From Bondarzewia mesenterica (lineage: Eukaryota; Basidiomycota; Agaricomycetes; Russulales; Bondarzewiaceae), in NCBI GenBank assembly GCA_004802705.1, contig SGPL01000174.1, positions 1 through 58,011 of the forward strand: a stretch of 58,011 nucleotides of DNA, in the 5' to 3' direction. Within the stretch, counting starts at the first letter, position 1, and every line of letters begins with the position of its first letter. The position numbers were made by a program, and so were the translations under genes. The notes below the pieces were generated by a model. It was not told where the DNA came from. It searched no databases and saw only the letters and a program-made list of their open reading frames with translations. Positions 34,713 through 44,955 of the stretch are shown here, in pieces.

Positions 34713-35673
34713 ATGCTACGAGAGGAAAAATCGTGTGTCAATGAATGAAAGATTGCGAATCGCGAGTACTGTCTTAGAGAGACGGGGACTGCTGAGTTAC
34801 TGTTCGGCGCTCGGTGCGCTGAGGCATATCAGCGGGAGAGCACGTGCCATTACGTTGGTTCCGAGGTTCCGCAACTCCGAGACCCCGCTGATGTATAGCC
34901 TCAGGGAGACAGGAATCTGGAGGTGTTCGCAAGGTGGCAGGCGAATTGGAAGAGATTGAATAAAGGAGATGGGGTTGTGTGAAAGAATCACTGCTTAAGT
35001 CATTTCCACACTGCAACTTCAACCCTGATTCGGAGCCTGGAGGCCCCTAGACGATCCATACCGACTCGGAGCACTGAGTACAGTACTTCACAGAGCTACT
35101 GATACGGTACAACGGATTTTTTTTTTGGAAAACATGACCCTGAACAGGCCAGTATGAAGTGCTTAAAACAAGTTGGCAGTTACAAAGGGACACAGTCTCT
35201 GCTCTCACAGATAAAAAGTATAGTCAACGATATCGTATTGATCGAGCATGCCGCCAAAGGACGGCGCGCCCGTACAGATCAATAAATAAATTAAGAAATA
35301 GCAGAGCCTTTGAAGAAACATAGAAAAGTATAGAAAGAAATACGCATTGCGGCGACAAAGTTCAAAAGGTCGAGCACAAAGTCAAGCGTTAGGAGCTGAG
35401 AGGGGAGCGACGGAAGGTCGATGCCGGATCGTGGGGACGTGAGCATGCGGGTCGAGAACGAAGGAATGGCATGGACAGTCGAGATATATGCACAACAGCG
35501 CTAGGATTGCGCAGGAAAGGGAATGGAACGACGACGGAAGGGGGGAACGACGGAACAAAGAACGGTCGACTGGAGGTCAATGGCGAGCAGATGGGGAGGG
35601 CGTATAGCCAACAAGAATTCAAGAAAGCTCGTGTCACAAGCGCAGAAATACAGAGAAAAACCCTCTCAACCTA
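34713..35673. other. Intergenic between the sugar transporter and the NPF membrane protein
   Basis: 961 bp: promoter of the sugar transporter and 3' flank of the next gene. A T10 run lies near 35118. No gene was recognised. Confidence 0.4.
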
Positions 35674-37041
35674 TCAGACCGCCTTGGGAGTAGGCGGCGG
35701 CATGGGGAAAGAGTTCATAGTCTCACTCGCCGGGGTGTATAATTCCGAATTGATTGATGGCTGCATGGACGCCCTGCTCGACGCATTTCGATCTCCTGCG
35801 GATGAATTGTCCGGAATGCTCAACGCAGCGATAAGCGACTGAATAGCGTGGTTGTTCGGGGCCGGGCGAATGGTATCGGCATCACTGTTGCTGGAGACCG
35901 ACCGCGTCTTGACCGACGAACGCCGCGAGCGAGGCGACCTGACTGAGTTGGCGTCGGCAAAGGGATTATGAGTAGTGGTGGCCTGAGCGTTGAAGAATGG
36001 ATTGGCCACACTCTTCCGGCGCTGGACTTCATCTGCGAAGGGGTTCTCGTCCCGGTCCGATTTTTGAATTTCATCGTGGACCTCGGGCGCATCGGCGATG
36101 TCCATGGTCAGAACTTCGGCGGACTCCCAACGGTGCAGCGTGGACGTCGTCGCGGGTGGCGTTTGCCTCGCCATGACCGTGGTCGGCAGGACACCGCTGT
36201 CCGACATGCGCACTGACCGCAGTGACAGGAATGAATCATCACCGACAGTCTCACCATCCCACGAGATAGCAGGTGCTCCATCAACCCTGCCCATGAAGGG
36301 CCGCTCGGGCGCTTTTGCAAATTCTTCGGCGAGCTCGGGGTGATATTTGGCGAAATTCGGCATCGTGGACATGTCGAAGTTATCGTGGCCCTCGGACGGC
36401 GTCCCTTTCTCGTCTGACACTGTGCGCATGCTGGGCGTTTTGTGGAACATGGAAAACTTGTCACTCTCTGCTGATTTATCCACGTTCTTCTCTGTATTTT
36501 GGCCCCCCATGCCTTCCCACCGATCCTCATCGTCACCCAGCCTACTCCACGGCTCCATTCGGGATCGACGACGTTCGTCTTCCCCAGTAGCATTGCGAGC
36601 AGTTGATGGCGAAGTAGGTCCGCGAACGCCCCGTTGTCTGGGCTTGGGAGCTGACCGTTTGAGATACCATAAGACAATTAGAATGAGGATGGCAAGGCCG
36701 GCAAACACGCCAACGCAGATGCCAACGACAGTGCCGGTAGATATAGACGTGCTGCCTGACGTAGAAACGGAGGCCGCCGCGGAGGTGGAAGGGGCAGATG
36801 AGGTTGTAGATGTTACCGGGGTACTAGAAGTGACTGTGATGGCACCGCCTGAACCGAAAATGAGAGGGACGGAATCAGTCGCTATTACAGCTCCAGCCCC
36901 ATTTGTGACAAGCAAGGGAGCACTGGTAGCTGCAGCACCAGCAGAGGCAGTGATCTCTGCACCAATGCCATCGGCAGATGGAGCAGCAGGTAAGGTGTCA
37001 GCTGCCTGACGTTTGACAAGGTGTTTGGGCGCAATGTGCAT
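35674..37041 (-). CDS. Single-pass membrane protein with three cytoplasmic NPF motifs
   Basis: One uninterrupted frame of 455 residues. The first 100 residues are Ala/Ser/Thr-rich (heavily O-glycosylated in such proteins), and there is no strong signal peptide (MHIAPKHLVKRQAADTLP). A helix at about 105-128 (VVGICVGVFAGLAILILIVLWY) is followed by a basic KRSAPKPRQRG. The rest is cytoplasmic, acidic and Ser-rich. NPF tripeptides occur in ENPFADE, ANPFFNA and HNPFADAN within about 35 residues. NPF motifs bind EH domains of endocytic adaptors (Eps15/Ede1/Pan1 type). A possible reading is a cell-wall or surface sensor subject to endocytosis. The family is not recognised by name. It is next to the SH3 single-pass gene only by way of the sugar transporter, so no direct link is implied. 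Confidence 0.75.
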   Translation of the reverse strand: MHIAPKHLVKRQAADTLPAAPSADGIGAEITASAGAAATSAPLLVTNGAGAVIATDSVPLIFGSGGAITVTSSTPVTSTTSSAPSTSAAASVSTSGSTSISTGTVVGICVGVFAGLAILILIVLWYLKRSAPKPRQRGVRGPTSPSTARNATGEDERRRSRMEPWSRLGDDEDRWEGMGGQNTEKNVDKSAESDKFSMFHKTPSMRTVSDEKGTPSEGHDNFDMSTMPNFAKYHPELAEEFAKAPERPFMGRVDGAPAISWDGETVGDDSFLSLRSVRMSDSGVLPTTVMARQTPPATTSTLHRWESAEVLTMDIADAPEVHDEIQKSDRDENPFADEVQRRKSVANPFFNAQATTTHNPFADANSVRSPRSRRSSVKTRSVSSNSDADTIRPAPNNHAIQSLIAALSIPDNSSAGDRNASSRASMQPSINSELYTPASETMNSFPMPPPTPKAV

Positions 37042-38140
37042 TTGGGCGGTATTGATGGAAGGGCGACGGAATGGTACAAGGAGTGGAATGGATCAATGAG
37101 TGTACAGAAACTGCCACACTGTGGGACTGTTTCGATGATAAATAGCGCGATGAGTGAAAGACGACGACAGACGCTGCGCTGGCCAAGATTCCGCCAAAAG
37201 AATAATAGCATGAGCGGCCCATTTTTTGAGTGACAGGAATGTAGGGGGGCAGGACATACCGATTACGGGGAAAGTGTCATTCAACAACGATGATAGTGCA
37301 AGAACTTGAAGGCCTTCAACGAAGAGCAATGGACGGTACGAATAGGTAGTAACTCAACACCGTCGGAATTTTTGATTGAATCTCGTCGACGTGGAGAGGG
37401 ACAGTCTCGTGTTATTGCGAGTAAGTATTTGTCCACAACCAAACAGCGAACTCGAAGCGTCGTGCGCTTTGCCGGATTCATCAATTCTGTTGGCAACAAC
37501 AGTTGCGCCTCCGCCGGCCGCCGCCGTTGCTATCCCGGCCTACGGTCCGTGCGGCCCGTCAAAACAATGTTGTCTAGAGATTTTCCGAACTTGCTCTCGC
37601 TCTCAGTCCTCCAGTCGATAGTTATGCAACACCAGCGCACTAACACCAATATACCCGACTGGCTTGGTCAAGCTCTCCACCTTGCCGTCACCTCGCGACG
37701 TTTAGCAGACAACGTTTGGATACCTGACACTCTAAATACGCAGTATACTCGACTTGTGTCAATGCGCACGGCTATCTAGAGACTTGGTCACCAGTCTGAC
37801 TTGACACTGTTCGAGTTCATTTTTTTTTTCTGGCGATGACAGCCAAGCATTCGCATTGTCAAGTTAAGTAAAAGTCTGTTAGCTAGCTTCTTAAATAAGT
37901 AATATGGTCTTCACAAGTTTTGTCGGATCCCCTCGCCTGACTAACGCCTACCAGAGTTTTCCATACGTAAAAGGCTTAACACAGAACGTCAACACTGAGC
38001 TTACCAACCGCGAGAGCATTGCTGAGCAAGCCAGGGGCAGCCGCTCTTCGAGATGCGATAAATAGGTTCGAACATAGTTCTTTCTGCTAAGCTCAAGTCG
38101 CACCTCTCACTTACAGGCAGCCTCTCACCAAATTCTCGCG
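37042..38140. other. Divergent intergenic region with one doubtful open frame
   Basis: 1.1 kb between the divergent NPF protein gene and the NmrA-like gene. A 157-codon plus-strand frame at 37306-37779 lacks a recognisable domain, and an alternative frame overlaps it. It could be chance or a small lineage-specific gene. A T11 run at about 37819 lies nearby. Confidence 0.4.
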
Positions 38141-39663
38141 ATGTCCCCATCCACAACGCATATCCTCATAACCGGCGTTACAGGTAAGTCACGCCGACGT
38201 CATTTATACCTGTTCCCCGCGTTAAACGCTCAGCACTCAACCCCCGCTTCTTTGACAATCTCCTTCCGGGTCAGGTTATATTGGCGGATCCGTCCTGCAG
38301 CGCCTCCTAAGCCATCCCAAGTCGGATACTTTTCAGATTACCGCGTTCTTGCGGAACGAGGAGAAAGCGAAGAAACTGCATTCCGTCGGCGTCAAGACTG
38401 TGATCGGGTCTTTGGATGATCTTGACCAGCTCACAGATCTCGCTGCCGCGGCGAACGTGGTCATTCACACCGTCAGTCGAGTGTTTCCTTACTATGTTAG
38501 GTTTATATCGCGCGCTTACAGACAAGTTTGGCTTAGGCCGATGCGGACCATCTCCCCGCAGCTAAGGCCATCCTGAGCGGCATTAAGCAGCGGCACGAGA
38601 AGACTGGAGAAGTTCCTATCCTCATTCACACTGTAAGCGTTATCCCTCCCGCCCGTCCCTTGTTCGTTCCAAGTTGAACTTGTGTCTTTTGTTTCAGTCT
38701 GGAACGGGTAAGTCGGTTCATCTAAGCATCATGACTTCAAAGATCGTGGCTCTGAGACATGCTGTATATGTGAAGGTGTTCTCACGGATGACGCTGTTGG
38801 TGATAAAATCACAGACAAAATTTACCACGATTCTCGACCCGAGGAGATCGAGTCATTGCCAGACACTCAGATTCATCGGAACGTCGACTTGGAGATTGTC
38901 AAAGCTGATATAGAGGGTGAAGTTTTCTTTCCGTACACAGAAGTGTTCAAGCTAAATACTGGTCTATATAGGCTATGCTCGCACGTTCATCGTACTACCG
39001 TCGACGATTTACGGTATCGCAGAAGGATCTCTCGTCGACCTTGGAATTCAAAACCCGTACTCGATCCAAATCCCTTACATGATCAAAGCGTCTCTCGATA
39101 GAAAACGTGCAGGCGTAGTCGGAGAAGGCAAGAACTTCTGGCCAAATGTCCATATAGCTGAAGGTCGGAGCACTCTCCTCGATGTCAACTAGATTTTCTA
39201 ACCCTCTCCTTACTGTGCATTTTTCTGAACTGACAGTGGCGGATCTATTCATCGTGATTTTGAGTGCTGCGCTTGCCGATCCGCAAACTCCGCACGGTCG
39301 CGAGGGTTTCTACTTTGGCGAGAATGGCGAACATGTTCTGTACGATATCTCGAAAGAGATTGGCAAGGCTATGGTCGAGCTCGGTTTAGCAAAGAGCTCG
39401 GAACCGACTCCATTCTCTCCTGAAGAAAATCAGAAGTACTTCGGGGTATGTTCCGGTACCACACACATCTTACTACGAAACGTACTGATAGATTGATTTC
39501 GTAGGGCACGTACCTCGGCACGAACTCCCGTGCACGGGCGGAGCGCGGAAGAGCACTAGGATGGAAACCAGTCAAGACGACGAAGGACATGTTGGCCAGC
39601 ATCAAGCCGGAGGTGGAGATCATTGTCAAGTTGTCGAAGAGCTATCCTCAACCGCCTGTGTGA
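38141..39663 (+). CDS. NAD(P)-binding reductase/epimerase, NmrA-like atypical SDR
   Basis: Eight exons join in phase: 38141-38183, 38275-38471, 38537-38632, 38698-38707 (10 nt), 38776-38916, 38972-39163, 39237-39445 and 39505-39663, giving 348 residues. The glycine-rich nucleotide loop is ITGVTGYIGGSVLQRL near the N-terminus, followed by TAFLRNEEKAKKLHS and IGSLDDLDQL. FIVLPSTIYGIAEGS and the region up to VADLFIVIL form the catalytic half, and ALGWKPVKTTKDMLASI is the typical C-terminal GWxP segment. Such extended SDRs act as NAD(P)-dependent reductases, epimerases or redox sensors in the cytosol. The YxxxK pair is not obvious, so atypical is appropriate. The substrate is unknown. The 10-nt internal exon completes ILIHTSGT. 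Confidence 0.88.
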
Positions 39664-39913
39664 ATACCGGAGCTAATTAGTAGTATGCATTGTATCGCTA
39701 TCCTTGTGTGTATGATATGTACGTATTCCTGTCATCTCTATGTACTGATACTATAAGTGAGGAACGTTCAGTGATGAATGTTGGATGAGTCTCGGAAATG
39801 ATCGATTAATGAAAGACCCTGCCATGTTCTTGATTCAGACCGACCCATATGGAGGAAATATGCATCAACCGCCGGAACGTGGGGAATGAGAAGGGCATCT
39901 AGAAACCCAAACC

Positions 39914-39950
39914 TTCTCCTGACAGAGTGCTGCGGAGCACTCCAGGAGAA
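39914..39950. repeat. Bulged 15-bp hairpin
   Basis: TTCTCCTG (39914-39921), a 3-base bulge, GAGTGCT, loop GCGG, AGCACTC and CAGGAGAA (39943-39950) form two stacked perfect stems of 8 and 7 bp. It lies 250 bp after the NmrA-like stop codon, possibly in its 3' UTR. Confidence 0.8.
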
Positions 39951-40082
39951 CTCCAGAGTACGTTTAGTTTACAGATTCGAACGTGGCGAACGCGACTATT
40001 GGACAACTGTTTCGAATTCAACAAATATATGAGCCTACCATTAGCCTACTACAAAGTACCAGGAAGAAAGCCGGCGACTAAA

Positions 40083-40432
40083 TCAAATCCGCGGACGCTC
40101 TGAGCTTGATTCAGGCACAGCGACGGAAAGTTCATTATCTTCAAGCTGCCGTATTCTTAGGTATGCAGGCAATGCACCAGGAGGAAGTGGACATGATAGC
40201 GGACGTGGGATCCACGAGTGGATTCTGTTGAAGAGAGCGTGATGTGGGTGTTGTTTAATTTGGCACCGCCTTCTCGACATTTCCGGGTTGCATGGAGACG
40301 CATTGTCGCATAAAAGGACAAAAGGAGTATTATTGGCGCTAAAGTGGTCACAAAGGGAAACCGGAAGTCGTGAGCAGCGGCGTCATGTGAGCCGCTGTGA
40401 TTGATTTCGAAAGACGACTGATCAGTGATCAT
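40083..40432 (-). CDS. Possible small single-pass membrane protein
   Basis: From the ATG at 40432 the frame gives MITDQSSFEINHSG, then a hydrophobic segment VTTLAPIILLLSFYATM. A second frame ending LEDNELSVAVPESSSERPRI with a stop at 40083 looks like a C-terminal tail. The two frames overlap at 40157-40280, and I found no intron that joins them in phase, so the model is incomplete. Codon usage does not decide it. It could be a chance open frame. Confidence 0.3.
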
Positions 40433-40738
40433 GATTCTGTCTTCCAGCGCTTGAGACGTTGGGCCAGTCGATCTCACATATATGTAAGTACAACATGGAG
40501 GCGCTAGCAACGCTTGTTACATATAAGTTACAGGACCCCCATCTTACCAGCTCCCACCACTTGTCGAATCCCCACTCGTCCCGAGCTTTACTCCTAACAA
40601 AACTCGCGAAGCGAGCTCACAGTTTGGACAGTCCTGGCGGCGTGCATTGGTTTTTTTTTTTAATCTGGAGTTTTCTCAGTGCATCTTGTGTATTCTGCCG
40701 CACCCCTAGTCACGCCATCCCCCCCCTGACTAGCCTTA

Positions 40739-43700
40739 ATGCCTGCTTCGTCTGGGTCATTCGTGCCCAATCGGCAGTGGAACCAGCAGGCGTCGTATAA
40801 CTTCGATACGTCCGAGCAGGTTGGTGGAGACCAACAGTTGTACGACCCTTCTACCGTTCCGTCCAATTCGTCATTCAACTACCCTTCATACACCGCCTCT
40901 CAACTTTCTTACACCTCTGGCCAGCAGCCTCATCCATCTCAGTCACAAACTCAATATGCACCGTACAGAATCGATGGGTACGCGGAGCAGCATGGTACGG
41001 CCCAGCCTATGCTCTCACAGCCTCATAGCTCCTCGAGGAGCACTGCACCCTCATTTTACCCACAGGCGTCGTTACAGGCTTACCCTGCTCATCTTCCACC
41101 GTCATACCAGACTCAGCCAGCGCCGTCTGACAGCCAAATGAGCATTCCTCACCGGCCGGCGCTAGTCTTAGCTCCCTCCTTTGTATCTTCTCAATCGTTC
41201 ACCTCTTCCTCGCAGACTCCTTCCTCCGGTTTCCAATCCTCCTCTTCCGCGACATCTTCGAATTTTTCCCCGTACAATTTCCAAAGCCATCCCACAGGTG
41301 TCCCGTCGCATCCCCAAGACTTGAATTCCTTGCATACGACGTCGGGAGACCATGCCGAAGGGACGTTGCATCCATACAAACGTCAACGTTCCGAGGAGGT
41401 TTACGATATTGATGGAGAGGATGGAAATGGAAGCGCGGGCCTCGAGGCCGAACAAGCTCTCCATATGGAGGCTATTGCGCCGGGTTCAGCGGAGGAACCC
41501 AGGTTGAAGAGAGCGTGTACACGGTGTAAAGGGCTCAAGGTACATTTTCGGCGAGATCCTACTGTCTGGTTCCTCATCTCCATGCCCTCTATTGACCCAA
41601 ACGCGACGCCAACAATAGGTCCGATGTGACTTCAAAGATGATCAGGACTCATGTGAACGCTGTCTGAAGGGGACCCACGAGTGTGTGATTCCTGGCCGCA
41701 AAAAGAGACGTCCACCACCGTACGTATTGAACTTTTTCCTTAATTACATTATCTCACAACTAATCCGCCAATCTATTTACTGCATCTCCCTTGGTACGTA
41801 CTCAGAAAACGCGAAGTCCTTCTGAACAAGATCCGTGAACAAGCGACCCAAATTGCTGACCTCATGTCTCAACTTGAGGTGGTGCAGAACGCGGACCGGA
41901 ATACTTCGCGCCTCGCCAACGCTCTCCCGCAAGATCTCGCACGTTCGTCACTGAGCTCGCCGGGCAGCCTGACGCTGTCAAGCACTTCGGGTGATTATCA
42001 GTCTTCATCTTCCCAGATCTCTGTCACCGATACGCAAACGTCGCGCGAGAACCTGGAGTGGATCGCCGCTGCTCGCCGTAATCTCGAGGCCTTCGGCGGG
42101 TTCATCGGGATGGGCGGGGCGAATATGAGTCGGAGTCTGTTTACGGAGGAAGATCCCGAGGACTCGTCTTCAAGCGAGGATGAGTATGGTGTTCATGTAC
42201 AGGACACGGACAGCGATGAGGAAGACGAGGCAGTGGCACGTGCGAGGGAGCTTGTACGGCGCGCCGAAGCGCCAGCAGGGCACATTCCGAAGAAGCGGGA
42301 CCCAGGAGGAACGAGTGGAAAGGAGAAGATGTCAAGCATCCCGACAGAGGCCAGCCCGTTTGGGCTTATGGCGACGCTCAGTGTAAGGCAGCCGAAGACT
42401 AAGCGATCGAGTAGTGTTGTTAGTGATAGGCCAGATGTAGGTGTCGCAAATGAAGACTTCTTCAGGCCAAGTGAGTCGTACTCGATTCATCTTTTCCATC
42501 GTGGTATCCGGAATGTTAATGACAGCCCTCCGCTCCAGCGTTCGATCCGGGGTCTATGAAGATGAGCCTCTACCAACATGCGCCGCAGATTCTGAAGAAG
42601 AACATCATCACTCCTGCGGAAGCTGAGAAGTTGTTCAAAATGTAAGCTGCTCTTCTTGCTTCCAGATTCGGCTGACTTACCTTCGCGCCCATTTCAGATA
42701 CTTTGACTGGATGAATATATCTGTTTCTCTTCTTGATCCCGTACTCTACACAGCTCAGCAAGTACACGGCCGGTCCCCTTTCCTATTCACTGTTAGTAAG
42801 TTGACGAATGCCCTCTACCCCAGTCGTAACAATTCTCATCTAATTCTGTTGCTCTAGTTTGCGCCATCGCATCTCGGTACTATTGTGAGCGTCCAGACCT
42901 CTATCCCACACTAGTCGAATATGCTCGTCAAGAAGCTGGCGCTGCCTTCACTGGCGGGCCGAAGCGTGTCGAGACTGTGCAAGCCTACATTCTTCTGAGT
43001 CTCTACCCCATCCCAGCGCAGCGCTGGGACGAAGACCGGTGTTGGATCTACCTCGGGCAGGCCATCCGCGTGGCGCTTGACATGAATCTCTATCATCCCA
43101 ACACAGCCAAGCCGCAGAACGAGCAGCACGCACGAGAGATGCTCAATCGCACACGTGCATGGCTGAACTGTTTCAACCTGGACAGGTCGATGGGTTCGCA
43201 GTACGGCAAGGTCGCCGTGATCCGCAATTCGGACTACGTCGCGAATCACTCGACACTATGGTGGGAATCATCCAAGTACAATATCGAGGCATTCGACATC
43301 CATTTATGCGCGTACAACGCCGAGTTGAGGGTCATGTACGACTTTATGGGGAAGGTATATAGCGACGTCAACCATCCAACTGGGCTCAACAAGGTAAGCG
43401 CAGGTTCGACCCTCGACTCTGCTGGGGTTCATCGGTTCGATGACATTTGCCGTTCTGGTCGCTAGGAAATCGATATCGAACAGCTTGCAACTGAAACGGA
43501 TGACAAACTGCAGTCGCTGAGGACGGAGTGGTTCGCTCGGCTGGCCAAGATGGATGAAACGAACGCTCAGCATCATTTCCGTACCGGTCTTCTTCGGCTG
43601 GCATACAGTTACGCTCGCCTGATCACTCTTTCCTACGGATTCCAGCATGCGTTCAGCAAGAGTGACGCCGAAGATCACACACTGTTGACTAGGGTGAAAA

Positions 43701-44635
43701 CTGGTTACAATCACGTTTGATGCCTGCTGATGCTGAATTTGGGTATAGTGCATTCGGGCCGCTTCGGATGTCGTGAGTGCCATGGTGGATGATATTGGGA
43801 TCCCGAGCCAGAGTAGGGGTCTAGTGATTCTCAAAATTGAAGATGTGACTGATCGTGCTTCTAGGGATATACTTGCGACACGGACCTGAGGCCCAAACTG
43901 TGTTTGTTGCATTTGGATGTACATTTTTGATCAAGGTGTGCTCCTCATGATAAGTAGTTATCTTCGTCAGTTGGTCTGACACAAACAATAGTTGTTGCAA
44001 CCAAAATACACTCGCTATATCACCCCGGAGCGTCGGAAAGAAATTATAGACGTCGTTCAACGTGCAGTCGACTTCCTCAATTCTCCGGACATTGCTATCG
44101 ACGACCGCCACGTCCCGCGCCTCTACTCTCGTTTCATCGGGGGGCTACTCGAGAGTGTCCGAGACCAGTCAAGCAGTACTTCACCGCACCGGCTTTCTCA
44201 ACGCATGAGTACAAAGGCAAAANCTTCGCCGCCTGTAACACCCGACAACGAACAACAGTTCCTGCCGACTTCTATGTCGTCTTTAGCATATCTTGGCCAC
44301 CCACCGTCTCAATTAGCCACGGCGGTCAACCCTCACGCCCTCGTCTCATCCGGGGCAGATTATTTCCTGCAGGTCCCTCAGAACACCTTGGATGCTGGGG
44401 CATTGGGCATAGCAACTTCGGATCTATTCCGTCAACCATTGCCATTCGAACCTGAGTTCTTGCAGTCGATTCAATCGCTAACGTCTCTTTCGGATATGAT
44501 GCCTGGTGAGCTTTTTTTATACTTGAGCACTTCGGTTTGGTGTCTGACTTGCATCCAGGATTCGGTTGGATGGATCAGATGCCGCCATTGGACAACGCGC
44601 TTCAGCCAGCTGGCATGATTGGGTTTCAGTACTGA
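40739..44635 (+). CDS. Zn2Cys6 fungal-specific transcription factor
   Basis: Eleven exons join in phase: 40739-41539, 41619-41719, 41806-42470, 42539-42641, 42698-42795, 42858-43393, 43466-43693, 43749-43812, 43865-43935, 43992-44505 and 44559-44635, giving about 1085 residues. A Ser/Tyr/Gln/Pro-rich N-terminal region of about 250 residues is followed by the binuclear zinc cluster RACTRCKGLKVRCDF...SCERCLKGTHECV, with six Cys in C-x2-C-x6-C and C-x2-C-x6-C order, a basic GRKKRRPPPKR linker and a coiled coil (LLNKIREQATQIADLMSQLE). The Fungal_trans middle homology region lies around residues 575-810 (YFDWMNISVSLLDPVLY, AYILLSLYPI, WIYLGQAIRVALDMNLY). An acidic stretch and a Gln/Pro tail follow. 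It would act in the nucleus as a pathway-specific regulator. The target is unknown. One N at 44223. Confidence 0.92.
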
Positions 44636-44955
44636 CTCGATATTTTTGGTTTTTATTATTATAAACGTTTTACTCTTGTGCTTATCTTGATACAATACTT
44701 GCAGAAGACACGAAAACTTTCACAATCCTCTCATTGAACTCTCAAGACAAACATATATCTCGGTGACTAACGTTAACATCATCTGAGCCCTCGTATAATG
44801 CTTCGCGCAGCCGAGGACAAAGCCCTTCGTGCTTATGTCGTTTGGACGATACAGCAACACCTTTGCAGACAAGCTATCGCAACTCACTCCACGCTTCTAA
44901 CAACAAAGAGATACATGCAAGATGGTGATAAGCATCTACGCATGTCGAAAATGGT
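44636..44955. other. Convergent intergenic region
   Basis: 320 bp between the stop codons of the transcription factor and the ABC transporter. Nothing else was seen. Confidence 0.4.

Larger units (their letters stand above)
39664..40738. other. Intergenic between the NmrA-like gene and the Zn2Cys6 factor
   Basis: 1.07 kb holding a bulged hairpin (39914-39950) and a possible small membrane protein gene on the minus strand (40083-40432). The last 250 bp are the promoter of the transcription factor and include a T11 run near 40652. Confidence 0.5.

Noticed and set aside
37306..37779. 157-codon plus-strand frame between divergent genes
   Set aside because: Could be a small lineage-specific gene, but composition is unremarkable, another frame overlaps it, and no domain or intron support exists.
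43394..43465. GGTTCGACCC resembling a tRNA B box
   Set aside because: Lies in an intron of the Zn2Cys6 gene with no A box or cloverleaf around it.
43304..43924. 206-codon minus-strand frame within the Zn2Cys6 gene
   Set aside because: Runs antisense through exons and introns of the well-supported transcription factor.
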